From contig JADZBE010000004.1 in assembly GCA_020852275.1 (NCBI GenBank), forward strand, positions 124,001 to 188,000: a stretch of 64,000 nt of DNA, read 5' to 3'. Below, one piece after another: positions 10,572 through 19,703 of the stretch (its first letter is position 1; each line of letters opens with the position of its first letter). The notes below the pieces were generated by a model. It saw only the letters and a list, made by a program, of their open reading frames with translations. It made no database searches and was not told where the DNA came from. This stretch comes from Phycisphaerales bacterium. GTDB taxonomy: Bacteria > Planctomycetota > Phycisphaerae > UBA1845. The translations under genes and the position numbers were made by a program.

Positions 10572-11242
10572 CGCGCGGGTCCCGGTCCGGTGGCTTGCGC
10601 CTGGTAACCCCAGGCCAATGGCGGCGCTCGTCATTTCCGCGCAGGCGGGAATCCAGCTTCGTCATGCGCGCAAGGGTGGAAATCCAGACGGTGGCTTGCG
10701 AGGAGAAGAGAATCCAGCGGTTCTCCCGCGCAGTCTGGACCCCCGTCTTCGCGGGGATGACGAAGCCCACGTCTGATGGCGAGTTCCGCCACGGGCTAGG
10801 GGATGCCTGAATCGAGGGGTTGCCTCAGCCCGCGCCTGCAGCTTGCGGCATCACGGTCCGCCCAGTCCAAGATTTGTCGGCCGCGCGAAGCCACGTTTCC
10901 CACCTTCAGGAATGCCTCCTGGTCATTGTAGGCGCGCTTCCGCGCGGGTCGGTACTTGCGATCGAGTCCGAATGGCGATGGCCAACTTGATCGATCGAAC
11001 TTCAGCAGCTTTTTTGAAACTGTGTGCACTGGGCCAGCTTCACGGGATATGGCACGCGGTTTGCCACCCCTTCCAATCGAAATTCGTGTGAAGAGTTCGA
11101 GACCGCCGCCGAGGGAGAAGACCGACCCTCGGCGGGAACAGGCGATGTGCGCCCCGCGCGGGCGGCCGTCTCGAACCGCGTCTCGGTCTCGTCCCGCGTG
11201 GCGGCATCCGAGATTCCAAGGGCATCCCACCGGAGATTCATC
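10572..11242. other. Gene-free region with GCGGGAAT repeats and serA leader
   Basis: Bases 10619-10770 hold degenerate copies of the ATTCCCGC...GCGGGAAT repeat family (TTCCGCGCAGGCGGGAATCC and others). The remaining 470 bases up to the serA-like gene hold no convincing coding sequence. The final GGAG at 11232 serves the ATG at 11243. Confidence 0.6.
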
Positions 11243-12220
11243 ATGAAAGTCCTGATCGCCGACGCGTTCGACAAGTCCGGCATCGACGCACTCAAGCAGG
11301 CCGGTTGTGACGTGATCGTCAACCCGCAGCTCAAGGACGACGCGCTGCGCCAGGCGCTGAAGGAAACGCGCTGCCAGGCGCTCATTGTTCGCAGCACGAA
11401 GGTCTCCGCCGACATGCTCAAAACCGCGCCGGCGCTCGAGCTGGTCATCCGCGCCGGCAGTGGCGTGGACACGATCGACGTCGCCGCGGCCACGGACTGC
11501 GGCGTGCGCGTGTGCAACTGTCCGGGAACCAACTCGGTGGCGGTGGCGGAGCTGACGATGGGTTTGATGATCGCGCTGGACCGCAAGATCGTGGACGAGA
11601 CGGACGACCTGCGCCACGGGCTGTGGAAGAAGCAGGAGTACAGCAAGGCGCGCGGGCTGAAGGGGCGGACGCTGGGCATCGTCGGGCTGGGGCGCATCGG
11701 CTACGAGGTCACCAAGCGGGCGCAGGCGTTCGAGATGAACGTGGTCTATTCCGACGTCATCGCCAACGAAAAGGTCGAGCGCGAGCTGGGCATCCGCAAG
11801 GTTCCCTTCGAGAAGCTGCTGGAGGAGTCGGACTTTGTCACGCTGCACGTGCCCGGCGGCGCGGAAACGAAACACATGATCGGGCGCGAGCAACTGGCGC
11901 TGATGAAGCCCACCGCGTTCCTCATCAACTGCGCCCGCGGAGGCATCGTGGATGAGCAGGCGCTGGCCGACGCGATCGAAAACGGCAAGCTCGCCGGCGC
12001 CGCGATGGACGTCTTCGAGATCGAGCCGGGCGCCAACGAGAAGGAGTTCAAGGACCCCATCCCCAAGGTCCCGCACGTGTACGGCACGCATCACGTCGGC
12101 GCCTCCACCGAGCAGGCGCAGGCGGCGGTGGCCGAGGAGACGGTCCGCATCGTCCGAACCTACAAGGAAAGCGGGGAGCTGCTGCACTGCGTCAACAAGC
12201 CGGCCGAAGTCCTGGCATGA
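11243..12220 (+). CDS. serA: D-3-phosphoglycerate dehydrogenase-like 2-hydroxyacid dehydrogenase
   Basis: An NAD-dependent D-2-hydroxyacid dehydrogenase of 325 residues, most like the short form of 3-phosphoglycerate dehydrogenase, which oxidises 3-phosphoglycerate in the first step of serine synthesis. Residues seen include the substrate-binding Arg in VIRAGSGVDTID, the nucleotide motif GIVGLGRIG, NCARGGIVDE, AAMDVFEIEP and the catalytic His in GTHHVGAST. There is no C-terminal ACT or ASB regulatory domain, so serine feedback through ACT is not expected. An upstream open frame (from 11024) is unrelated; ATG 11243 has GGAG at good spacing. Other hydroxyacid substrates are possible. Confidence 0.85.
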   Translation: MKVLIADAFDKSGIDALKQAGCDVIVNPQLKDDALRQALKETRCQALIVRSTKVSADMLKTAPALELVIRAGSGVDTIDVAAATDCGVRVCNCPGTNSVAVAELTMGLMIALDRKIVDETDDLRHGLWKKQEYSKARGLKGRTLGIVGLGRIGYEVTKRAQAFEMNVVYSDVIANEKVERELGIRKVPFEKLLEESDFVTLHVPGGAETKHMIGREQLALMKPTAFLINCARGGIVDEQALADAIENGKLAGAAMDVFEIEPGANEKEFKDPIPKVPHVYGTHHVGASTEQAQAAVAEETVRIVRTYKESGELLHCVNKPAEVLA

Positions 12221-12246
12221 CCGTCCGTGGTGAAAGCCGAAACTCG

Positions 12247-12350
12247 ACATTCCCGCGCAGGCGGGGGTCCAGGGCGCATCGCCACGACGCTGGATTCCCG
12301 CCTGCGCGGGAATGACGGAGCTGGATTCCCGCCGGCGCGGGGGTGACGAG
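12247..12350. repeat. ATTCCCGCCTGCGCGGGAAT interspersed repeats
   Basis: Three or four palindromic copies (CATTCCCGCGCAGGCGGG, GATTCCCGCCTGCGCGGGAA, GATTCCCGCCGGCGCGGG) in mixed orientation fill the space between the convergent serA-like gene and the receiver-like gene. They may act as transcription stop hairpins. Confidence 0.85.
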
Positions 12351-12372
12351 CTTCGCCGTTCGCCACGGTCCG

Positions 12373-13032
12373 CTACGCCGTGTATCGCTGGTGAAACTGC
12401 TGGTACGCGGAACACGCGGAGGGGTCGCCGCAGCAGACATCGCGAATGAACTCGTAGTAGACGTCCGGGGGAAGCTCGAACTTTTTGCGCAAGGCGCACT
12501 TGAGGGCGATGCGCGGCTTGCTGGTCCGTCCCCCGCCGAGGACGAGCGATTGGATGAACACCTGGTTCTTCCCGGCGAAGCACTGCATCCGCTTGTTCAG
12601 CGAAGTTTCCAGGTCGGACAGATTGGCCGCCGCCTCTTCGCCGCTGATCGGGGGGATGCGACCGTGCGCGTCCTTGTCCTTCTGCAGCGCGTTGGAAATG
12701 GCCTTGTCGAGCGTCTCCTGTTCGACCGGGTATTCGACGAAGTCGGCGGCGCCGAGCTTCATCGCCGATGGCTGCAGCGGCAAACCCGATGTTTCCGCTA
12801 CGACGATGACGGGGATATCCGCGCCTTCCCGTTTGAGTTGCTTGAGCAGGTCCAGTGCCTCGGGGCGTTTGGCCGAGGCGTGCGCGATGATGAGTTCCGG
12901 GCGGAACTTGGTCAGCGACTTGATGGCAGCGGCGACATCTCGAACCCCAAGGGCGTCATGGTGGCGTCCGGCGCGCGCCTCCAGAAAGGCGCGCGGACCG
13001 TCTTCGGGATGTAACACCAGGATGCGCGCCAT
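12373..13032 (-). CDS. Receiver-like protein with degenerate phospho-site and Cys-rich tail
   Basis: A protein of 219 residues. Residues 1-120 look like a CheY-type receiver fold: MARILVLHPED for strand 1, FRPELIIAHAS for strand 3, DIPVIVVAET for strand 4, AADFVEYPVE for strand 5. The usual phospho-accepting Asp at the end of strand 3 is His/Ala here and the strand-5 Lys is Tyr, so classical phosphorylation is unlikely. The C-terminal half holds cysteines in MQCFAGK, LKCALRKKF and VCCGDPSACSAYQQF, which could bind metal. I do not recognise this tail. It may be a phosphorylation-independent regulator. GTG at 13047 is an alternative start. Confidence 0.6.
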   Translation of the reverse strand: MARILVLHPEDGPRAFLEARAGRHHDALGVRDVAAAIKSLTKFRPELIIAHASAKRPEALDLLKQLKREGADIPVIVVAETSGLPLQPSAMKLGAADFVEYPVEQETLDKAISNALQKDKDAHGRIPPISGEEAAANLSDLETSLNKRMQCFAGKNQVFIQSLVLGGGRTSKPRIALKCALRKKFELPPDVYYEFIRDVCCGDPSACSAYQQFHQRYTA

Positions 13033-13189
13033 GAATGCTCGCTGCACGCCGTCGGCGGCGCCCGCACTGCGATCCCCGGATCACCGCCCGGCCGCTCCGA
13101 TATTCAACGGATGATAGGAAGGACGCACGAGGCGAATCAAATCCCCCCGACTGAATCGGGCCCATAACAGCCCCCGGCGACCATCCAAC

Positions 13190-13360
13190 TTCGTCGTTCC
13201 CGCGCCGGCAGGAACCCCCCCTCGTCATTCCATCGCCGGTGGGAATCCAACGCGTAATTCCCGAGCAGGCGGGAATCCTGCCGGTGGCATGCGACGAGAC
13301 GGGAATCGCGCGGTTTTCCTGGGCGACTGGACCCTTGCCTGCGCGGGGGGGACGGTCCCC
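13190..13360. repeat. Degenerate GCGGGAAT repeats
   Basis: Several decayed copies of the ATTCCCGC family (CGTTCCCGCGCCGGCAGG, CCGGTGGGAATCC, AGCAGGCGGGAATCC, CCTGCGCGGGGGG) occupy this stretch. The remainder of 13033-13573 shows no gene I can support. Confidence 0.65.
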
Positions 13361-13573
13361 AGGTCCGGCTTCGAGTTCCACCACGGGCTGCCAGCGGGCT
13401 TGCCACCCCGCGCCGTGAGCCGCGCGACCGGTCTTTCGCAACGGCCAAGTGTAAGCTTCGGCCCGGCGGCTGCGGAGTGTTGAATGGAAGCCGCCTCACA
13501 GCCGATCCGCCGTCGGCTGCTTCACCGCGAATGATTCGGCGGAGGTTCGGGCCATTTTTTCAAGGGACAGGTC

Positions 13574-14809
13574 ATGCATCCTCTCGTCATCATCTCCATC
13601 TCCCCCGCCGGGTCCGAGTTCCCCTTGGGCATGAGGCACCGCTTCGGCGCGCCCTCCGCGAAGGCGGCGCGTTGCCGCTTCGCGGCAGCATCCGCGATCG
13701 TCGCTCTCGGTGCGGCCTTGCCTGTGTCCGCACAATGCACGGGCAACGAAAGCCTCAGCGTCAGTTGCCGGGTCGGCTCGTCGAGCAACAAGCTGATCGC
13801 CAAGGTCAAGAACGGAGTGGCGGGTCAGCGCGTGCAGTCCTGCTACGACGGGGGCAACTGCACGACCCAGTTCTTCAATAACCGCGGCAAGGCCAAGACT
13901 TCCTGGGGCGGCGCGGCGGACGGGCCGCATTTTGTCGTGGCGACGCTGCCCTGTGGGCAGGACCTCACGGCGATGAAAAGCTGTGCGACGCAGCCGCTGG
14001 AGGTGCAGTTCCAGCACTTCGGCAACCTCAACGGGGAGAACTTCATGGCGCTGGGTTCCGGCATGGCGGACCCGGCCACGGGCGTGACGCTCATGACCTG
14101 GGACATTCAGGGGCTGAACGGGTGCGATCCGCTGGCTGTGGTGATGCCGACCCAGGTGCGCGGCGCCGGCGCCATGGTGGCGAGGCGGACGAATGGGGGG
14201 CTCAACCTGCTGGACATGGGAGGGCACGTGGACATCGAGATCGTGGCGCTGGAGCTGACCAGCGTCGCTTCGGTGGACGTGGCGGGCAACCTGCTCACCG
14301 GCGTATTCCAGACGAACGGCAACCTGCACACGCCGGACCTCGTCGGCGCGCTGGACAACACCTTTGAGTGGAACGGTCGCCCCAGGACCGGTCAGTTCTT
14401 TTCGAATCAAACCTGCTTCTTCCATCCCGCAAGCGGCACGGAATACACGGGGGTTCAGGAAGCCGTGACCTACTACAACGACAACATGCAGGATCTGCCG
14501 CAAAAGCAGGAGCAGCATGTGCAGGCGCAGGAAGTGTACGCGTATGATTCGCTTGACCGCCGCGTGCGCACCGTGCGCGACACGGGCGACGTGCAGCCGG
14601 CCGGACAGGCGAAACGCTGCCACTTCTGGACGGCGACGGCGCCGGATGAGAACTGCAACGTGTGCCCCGTCGCCGGAGGCGCGACGGTTTGCGGCGCTGC
14701 CTGCGGTTCAGACAACGACTGCGGAGGTTACTCGGCGCGCTTCGCGTGTGCAGGGGGCGGAACCTGCAAGGTGAGTTACAACCCCTCCGGTTGCAGCCCC
14801 TGCCCGTAA
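13574..14809 (+). CDS. Secreted Cys-rich protein with N-terminal copy of the Cys module
   Basis: An exported protein of 411 residues. The hydrophobic AAASAIVALGAALPVSA precedes a likely cleavage site at about residue 53, and the mature protein begins CTGNESLSVSC. The first 85 mature residues match the module that is usually C-terminal in this window: SNKLIAKVKNGVAGQRV, a GKAKTSW segment, GPHFVV, then paired Cys. The middle 250 residues are unrecognised. The end is Cys-rich (CNVCPVAGG, CGAACGSDNDCGG, CSPCP). ATG 13631 is an alternative start giving a more normal signal peptide. A strong terminator follows. Function unknown. Confidence 0.75.
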   Translation: MHPLVIISISPAGSEFPLGMRHRFGAPSAKAARCRFAAASAIVALGAALPVSAQCTGNESLSVSCRVGSSSNKLIAKVKNGVAGQRVQSCYDGGNCTTQFFNNRGKAKTSWGGAADGPHFVVATLPCGQDLTAMKSCATQPLEVQFQHFGNLNGENFMALGSGMADPATGVTLMTWDIQGLNGCDPLAVVMPTQVRGAGAMVARRTNGGLNLLDMGGHVDIEIVALELTSVASVDVAGNLLTGVFQTNGNLHTPDLVGALDNTFEWNGRPRTGQFFSNQTCFFHPASGTEYTGVQEAVTYYNDNMQDLPQKQEQHVQAQEVYAYDSLDRRVRTVRDTGDVQPAGQAKRCHFWTATAPDENCNVCPVAGGATVCGAACGSDNDCGGYSARFACAGGGTCKVSYNPSGCSPCP

Positions 14810-14879
14810 CGCAACGCGGCATCGAGAAGCCCAGGCGACAAACGACCGAGAGGCGAGCGCTGGAAGACGGGTGCACGAT

Positions 14880-14943
14880 GGGGCCGCGGGCGTCCGGAAC
14901 CTGCCAGGGCAGGGGTTCCGGTCACCGCGGCCCCGGCTTTTTC
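14880..14943 (+). terminator. Rho-independent terminator with nested stems
   Basis: GGGGCCGCGG (14880-14889) pairs with CCGCGGCCCC (14925-14934). Inside, CCGGAACCTGCC pairs with GCAGGGGTTCCGG. A TTTTTCTTT tract follows at 14938. It ends the transcript of the secreted protein gene before the convergent SPOR lipoprotein gene. Confidence 0.88.
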
Positions 14944-14957
14944 TTTGCGAGCGAAGT

Positions 14958-15806
14958 TCAAGGCACGATGAACGCGTCGGGTTGAATCGTGCGGAGGCTG
15001 GCAAGCAGCCGGCCGGCGTCGGCGTAACGCGCGAACAGACCGCAGTGAACCACCCACGGGAGCGTGGCGGATTGCGGCGCGCGGACGACGCGCGCGGTGA
15101 AGCCCTTGGCGCGAAGCTCCGCGGCTCTGCGCTGTGCGGAAGGCTCGTCACGATACGCGCCGCATTGCACGGTGAAGGAGGTGGCGCGCCAATCCGCCTT
15201 GCGGGAGGCCTGCTCCGCGAGGGGGCTGGCCGGATATTCCTTGGCCAGGCGCCGCAGCGTTTCATCGCCTTCGCGGAATTTTCCCGACCGCTGCAAGGCG
15301 GCGCCATACTGGAAAAGCACGCGGTCGGTGGGAGGACGACGGGGCAACTGGTCCGCGCAGGCGGCGTAGCGGGCGGCGGCCGAGGCGTAGAATCCGTCCT
15401 CAAAATCCAGGTTCGCCGTCTGGGCTTCGATGCGCGCCGCCAGCGCCCGATCCGGGTGCAGATGGGTACCCGCTTGAAGGTCCGCGCGCGCGCCGACGCG
15501 ATCGCCCTGTTGCAAACGGGCGAGGGCGCGAACATAGTAGGCCGAGGCGCGGTCGTCGGCGGTCCGCGCCTGCCGGATCGCCTGGTCCGCGTGCTCAAGG
15601 GCCGCGGCGCTCTGCTGGCTCGTGACGGCCTGCGAGGCATGGTGAAGCTGGGCGGAAGGACGCGGGGCGCAACCGGCCAGCAGCAGGCAGCCTGCCCCGA
15701 CGACCGTACACAACCGCCCGCATGGCGAGGCGCTTCGCAAGGATAGATCGAGTATCCACACAAGGATCGCGCACATGACGCCGCTGACCGGAAAGACGAT
15801 CTCCAT
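14958..15806 (-). CDS. SPOR-domain lipoprotein with TPR-like middle
   Basis: A lipoprotein of 282 residues. The lipobox LLLAGC places the modified Cys at about residue 46 after a hydrophobic segment. Residues 60-200 are Ala/Arg-rich helices in TPR-like pairs (SAYYVRALARLQQGDRVGAR; FQYGAALQRSGKF). The last 70 residues form a SPOR domain: SFTVQCGAYRDEPSAQRRA and a second half PWVVHCGLFARYADAGRLL, the two-fold pattern that binds denuded peptidoglycan. A role in the cell envelope or division is inferred. It is divergent from the acyl-CoA ligase gene with only about 23 bases between the starts as drawn, so the true start may lie further in. Confidence 0.8.
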   Translation of the reverse strand: MEIVFPVSGVMCAILVWILDLSLRSASPCGRLCTVVGAGCLLLAGCAPRPSAQLHHASQAVTSQQSAAALEHADQAIRQARTADDRASAYYVRALARLQQGDRVGARADLQAGTHLHPDRALAARIEAQTANLDFEDGFYASAAARYAACADQLPRRPPTDRVLFQYGAALQRSGKFREGDETLRRLAKEYPASPLAEQASRKADWRATSFTVQCGAYRDEPSAQRRAAELRAKGFTARVVRAPQSATLPWVVHCGLFARYADAGRLLASLRTIQPDAFIVP

Positions 15807-15829
15807 GCCGAACCTCGATCGAGACGCCC

Positions 15830-17347
15830 ATGTTCATTGACCGGCTGCTTGCCGCCGGCGACGAGGCCGGTCCCACGCTGGCGATTGATGATACCTTTCG
15901 CTCGCTCACCTACAAGCAGGTGACGGCGCTGTCGGGGGCGATGCGCGACCTCGTGGATCGCCGCTCCTCGGGCAGCCGCGTCGGCATCCTCCTGCCGGCA
16001 AGCGGCGCTTTCGCGGCGACGTTCTTCGGCACGCTGTGGGCGGGGAGGACGCCGATTCCGCTCAACCTGCTGCTGAACTCCGAAGAGCTTCAGACCGTCG
16101 TGGATGACGCGGGGCTGGAGTGCATCTTCACGATTCGCCATTTCGAAAAGACCGTCGCGCCGCTGTCCGCGCGGGCGATCTTTCTGGAAGACCTGCCGCT
16201 GAAGCGCAAGGCGTTCATGAAGCTCCTCAGCGGTCCGCCCAGACCTCCGGTCGTCGATCCCGAAGACGTGGCGGTCATCCTCTACACGTCCGGCACCACC
16301 GCGAAACCCAAGGGCGTGCAGCTTACGTATCGCAACCTGATGAGCGACTGCGAGGGCGCGGTCGCCGCGCTGGGGGATTCGCTGTCGGGCGACAACCGAT
16401 TCCTCAACGTCCTGCCTCCCTTCCACGTGTTCGGACTGACGGCGTGCGTGCTCCTCCCGGTGCTTCTGAAAGCCACGGTTTTCGCGCTGCCGCGGTTTCA
16501 CCCCATCGACGCGGTCAAGACCATCGCCGCCAAGGGCGTCACGCTGATGATCGCCATCCCCAGCATGTACGCGGCCATGCTCAAGATGAAGTCGGCGCAT
16601 CGCGACATGTTCCGCACGGTGCGCGTCGCCATGAGCGGGGGCGAGCCGCTGCCGGAAAGCGTCGCCCGCGCGTTCGACGAGCGCTTCGGCGTCAAGCTTC
16701 ATCAGGGCTACGGGCTGACCGAAACATCTCCGGTCATTTCGGTGTGTACGCCGTCGCGCTGCAAGGATGGGACCGTCGGCCGCGCGCTGCCCAACGTGGA
16801 GCTTCGCATCGTCGGCCCCGCCGGGGAAACGCTGGGGGTGCGGGCGGACGGCGAGATCCTCGTGCGCGGACCCGTGATCATGAAGGGCTATTTCAACAAG
16901 CCGGAGGAAACCGCCAAGGTGATCGACGCCGACGGCTGGTTCCACACCGGCGACATGGGTTTCCTGGATGAAGAAGGGTTCCTGACCATCAGCGGCCGCC
17001 TCAAGGAGATGCTCATCGTCAGCGGCGAGAACGTGTATCCGCGCGAGATCGAGGCGGTGCTCGAGCAGCACCCCGCAGTGCTGCAGGCGGCGGTCATCGG
17101 CGTGGCGGACGAATCGCGCGGCGAAGTTCCGGTGGCGTTCGTGCTGTGCGCTGAAGGGAAGGAAGTCACGGAGGCGGAGCTGCGCCGCTTCGCGCGGCAG
17201 TCGCTGGGCGGATTCAAGGTGCCCCGGCGGATTCACGCGGCGCACGAACTGCCGATGGGGCCGACGGGGAAGATCTTGAAGCGAAAACTCCGGGAATTGC
17301 TGGCCGCCGGCGACGCGTCTGAACCGCATGATCCGGGCGGCGGATGA
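15830..17347 (+). CDS. AMP-binding acyl-CoA (or acyl-ACP) synthetase
   Basis: A 505-residue member of the ANL superfamily that activates a carboxylic acid with ATP and transfers it to CoA or ACP. Seen are the A3 motif YTSGTTAKPKGV, PPFHVFGLT, the A5 GYGLTETSP, A7 GWFHTGDMG, A8 ISGRLKEMLIVSGENVYP and the C-terminal catalytic Lys in GKILKRKL. Length and motifs suit a medium or long chain fatty acid ligase. The substrate is not decided. The gene stands alone between a divergent lipoprotein gene and a convergent protease gene. Confidence 0.88.
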   Translation: MFIDRLLAAGDEAGPTLAIDDTFRSLTYKQVTALSGAMRDLVDRRSSGSRVGILLPASGAFAATFFGTLWAGRTPIPLNLLLNSEELQTVVDDAGLECIFTIRHFEKTVAPLSARAIFLEDLPLKRKAFMKLLSGPPRPPVVDPEDVAVILYTSGTTAKPKGVQLTYRNLMSDCEGAVAALGDSLSGDNRFLNVLPPFHVFGLTACVLLPVLLKATVFALPRFHPIDAVKTIAAKGVTLMIAIPSMYAAMLKMKSAHRDMFRTVRVAMSGGEPLPESVARAFDERFGVKLHQGYGLTETSPVISVCTPSRCKDGTVGRALPNVELRIVGPAGETLGVRADGEILVRGPVIMKGYFNKPEETAKVIDADGWFHTGDMGFLDEEGFLTISGRLKEMLIVSGENVYPREIEAVLEQHPAVLQAAVIGVADESRGEVPVAFVLCAEGKEVTEAELRRFARQSLGGFKVPRRIHAAHELPMGPTGKILKRKLRELLAAGDASEPHDPGGG

Positions 17348-17403
17348 CCACCGGAATCACGCGACCGATGCCGCGAGCCGCTGTTCGGCGGCGACTCGCG
17401 TCG

Positions 17404-17444
17404 AAAAAAAGCACGGGCCGGTTCCGGTGGAACCGACCCGTGCT
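17404..17444 (-). terminator. Rho-independent terminator of the metzincin gene
   Basis: On the minus strand AGCACGGGTCGGTTCC pairs with GGAACCGGCCCGTGCT across a three-base loop and is followed by a run of seven T. It lies about 70 bases beyond the stop of the protease gene. Confidence 0.92.
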
Positions 17445-17511
17445 CATCTCGCCCGGGAGGGTGGAACGGTCGTGGACCCTTCAACCTCCGGACCCCTCCT
17501 CCTCGATCATG

Positions 17512-18969
17512 CTAGTTGCAGTCCACCGTCTTGGACTGGCAGTTGGCCGGATCCACAAGAGTCACTTCGTGTCCCGGTCCGCTGAAGCAGCACATGTCGA
17601 ACGCCGCGCGATCCACGTCGATCGTCAGGATGATGTTGTTGCCATCGATGGCGACCGTCACGTTCTCACCGTCGTGGAAGATGGTGTTGAGAATGACCTT
17701 CCCCTTGATCGTGCCGTTGGAGCGGCACTTGGCCTTCAGCGCCTTGACGTCCGCGCACGGCACGCCGCCGCCGCCGCCGCCGTTGCAGCCGTCCACGAGG
17801 CAGTTGCGCGAGTTGCGGAAGCTGGTGATGGCATTCTTCTCCGCGGTTCCGAAGCTCGTGAGAATGCCGGAGCAGCCGCCCAGGCACGGGCACATGATGC
17901 GACAATCGCTGCAGCCGCTGCAACTGCCGCAGCAGTGCGGCGCCCCCCATTCATGCCCGCACTCATGCGCCGTCAGCGCGATGCGCTGCGTCATGTTGCT
18001 CGTAAACAAGGTCCACGAAACGCCGTAAGCCGACCCGCGGTTGCAGACAACGCTCAGGTAAGCGATGCCGAGGATGCCGCCGTCGCGGCTGCGCCCGGCC
18101 ATCATGTGCGCGAGGTCGCGCGTGACACCGCCCTGCTGACTGTTCCAGTGGTTCTGGAACTGCGTCAGGATCGTCTCCGCGTCCGTACCCGAATACGGGT
18201 CGTTGACGTTGTCGCGGATGATGATGGTGGTGATATTGTGGCAGATGTTCACGTCGCGCTCGTAGATCACGTCCATGCCGGCGACGATCGCCTCGATGTC
18301 GTCGATGCACGCCTGCGCGCTGCCGCGACGCGTGTAGAACTCGTTGTCCATGTCGAACGCGATGTCGGCCGTCTTGTCCGAGCCGGCCGTCCCGTTGCCG
18401 CCGTCGCCATGCTCATGCGCGCCCTGAAGGTCGCCGAAGTTGAAATCCACGCCCTCGGCGCCGCACGTCCAGGTGTCGTCGGTGACCGAATCCTGCGTGG
18501 CGTACACGACGTGCAGGTCCGCATCCGCACCGGGGATGAAATCGGAAACCGGCTGAACGCCGTACGATCCCAATTCGCCCATGTCGATCATGAGCCGGAG
18601 CTGGTGATTGACCAGCGAGCCGCCCAGCGAGCTTTCCGTCAGACCGTCCACGAAACCTCGATAAGTCTTGGGCGCATCGACCTGAACCTCAACGAGAACG
18701 CCGTCCCGCTCCACCAGCGCCTGGAACGTGTCCTTGCGCACCGAATGCGGATCCAGCACCAGCGTGTACGCGCCGCCGTTCAACTCGATGCCCGTCATGA
18801 AGGAGCTGCCGGCCTGATCCGGCAGATCGAACCGCTGAATCGACCAGCGGGAAAACGAAGCCGAGAGATCAAACGCGGCAACCTGCGTCGCCGGACCGCT
18901 CAACACCGGACCGCCCGGCGGCGCCGCCGCAGCCAAGACCCCCGCCATCAAACCAAGTACGCTGACCAT
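17512..18969 (-). CDS. Secreted metzincin-type zinc metalloprotease with C-terminal Cys module
   Basis: An exported zinc protease of 485 residues. The signal peptide is short and hydrophobic (MVSVLGLMAGVLAAAA). A propeptide-like region reaches about residue 190. The metzincin motif HECGHEWGAPH (about 335-345) supplies three zinc-binding His and the catalytic Glu, and the Met-turn follows in CRIMCPC about ten residues later. This arrangement fits the reprolysin/M12-like clan MA(M). The region around the site is unusually rich in Cys (CCGSCSGCSDC). A Gly stretch links to the C-terminal module starting CADVKALKAKC and ending VDCN. A perfect GGAGGTGA ribosome site precedes the ATG. It probably digests extracellular protein. 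Confidence 0.88.
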   Translation of the reverse strand: MVSVLGLMAGVLAAAAPPGGPVLSGPATQVAAFDLSASFSRWSIQRFDLPDQAGSSFMTGIELNGGAYTLVLDPHSVRKDTFQALVERDGVLVEVQVDAPKTYRGFVDGLTESSLGGSLVNHQLRLMIDMGELGSYGVQPVSDFIPGADADLHVVYATQDSVTDDTWTCGAEGVDFNFGDLQGAHEHGDGGNGTAGSDKTADIAFDMDNEFYTRRGSAQACIDDIEAIVAGMDVIYERDVNICHNITTIIIRDNVNDPYSGTDAETILTQFQNHWNSQQGGVTRDLAHMMAGRSRDGGILGIAYLSVVCNRGSAYGVSWTLFTSNMTQRIALTAHECGHEWGAPHCCGSCSGCSDCRIMCPCLGGCSGILTSFGTAEKNAITSFRNSRNCLVDGCNGGGGGGVPCADVKALKAKCRSNGTIKGKVILNTIFHDGENVTVAIDGNNIILTIDVDRAAFDMCCFSGPGHEVTLVDPANCQSKTVDCN

Positions 18970-19703
18970 CGTGCATCACCTCCAGAAAAAACCGGACCCC
19001 ACAGAAACCCCCCGTCGATCCGCCCACCCGCTGAATCCGCCTCGTGCTTCCACCCTCCCGGCGTCGTCCGCGCTGGCGAGTCTTCGGTCACATTAGCTGC
19101 TTTTAAGGTCGATCTTCGCTCTCTCCGCCGCCCCTCGGACCCTGCCGCGGCTCCCGCCGAAAGGCCCGCTTGGAGGGGTCCATCCCCTCCCCGTCCGCGC
19201 GAGCCGGCGCGCCGCGACCCGTTCTGTCGGCGTTCTTTCCTCAAAAAGCCCTGCGAAACGGGAAACCCGTCGCGCTCGGCCTGTTCGGATTGTTCAGGGG
19301 GAGGAACCGCAAGGAGCGAAAACCAAGCATCTCATCATCCGCTATTATGAACGGTTGCCTTCCAGAATGCAAGCCCTTGTCGGAGTTTGTCGGCGTGTGT
19401 GCGGCGTCTTTTTTTGGGACGCACGCCACCGCTCGCGCGGCGCAGGAAGCAGGCCTGTCGCGCTGGACCGGACGACCATCCCGTAGCGGTTTGTGCGTTT
19501 GCACAGTAACCTCCGCCGCATGTCTGGGTACCGTCCGGGCGGGATACGAGCGGACACCCGGCAGATCCGGGTACGCCAGGGAAGCATTCATGCGCCAGCG
19601 CGGCTTTGCGTTGCCAGCCGGCGCGCATCGCCGGCCAGTGCGCAGCTCCCACTCATGGGCTGACGCGAGGGTACCGAGGACGGCGCCGGCCTGTGAGGTG
19701 AAG
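18970..19703. other. Intergenic region, 730 bases, no recognised gene
   Basis: Open frames exist on both strands (for example 19241-19738 on the minus strand), but none resembles a known family and their composition is that of GC-rich shadow frames. It must hold the promoter of the metzincin gene near its left end. Confidence 0.5.

Noticed and set aside
12247..12350. Possible small RNA from stable hairpins
   Set aside because: The hairpins belong to an interspersed repeat family present at many loci; no promoter is evident.
10796..12583. 595-residue minus-strand frame
   Set aside because: It lies antisense to the clear serA-like gene and runs through repeats; Arg/His-rich shadow composition.
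14708..17329. 873-residue minus-strand frame
   Set aside because: It covers the acyl-CoA ligase in antisense; the plus-strand motifs are decisive.
17344..19350. 668-residue plus-strand frame
   Set aside because: Antisense to the metzincin gene, which has signal peptide, HExxHxxGxxH and ribosome site.
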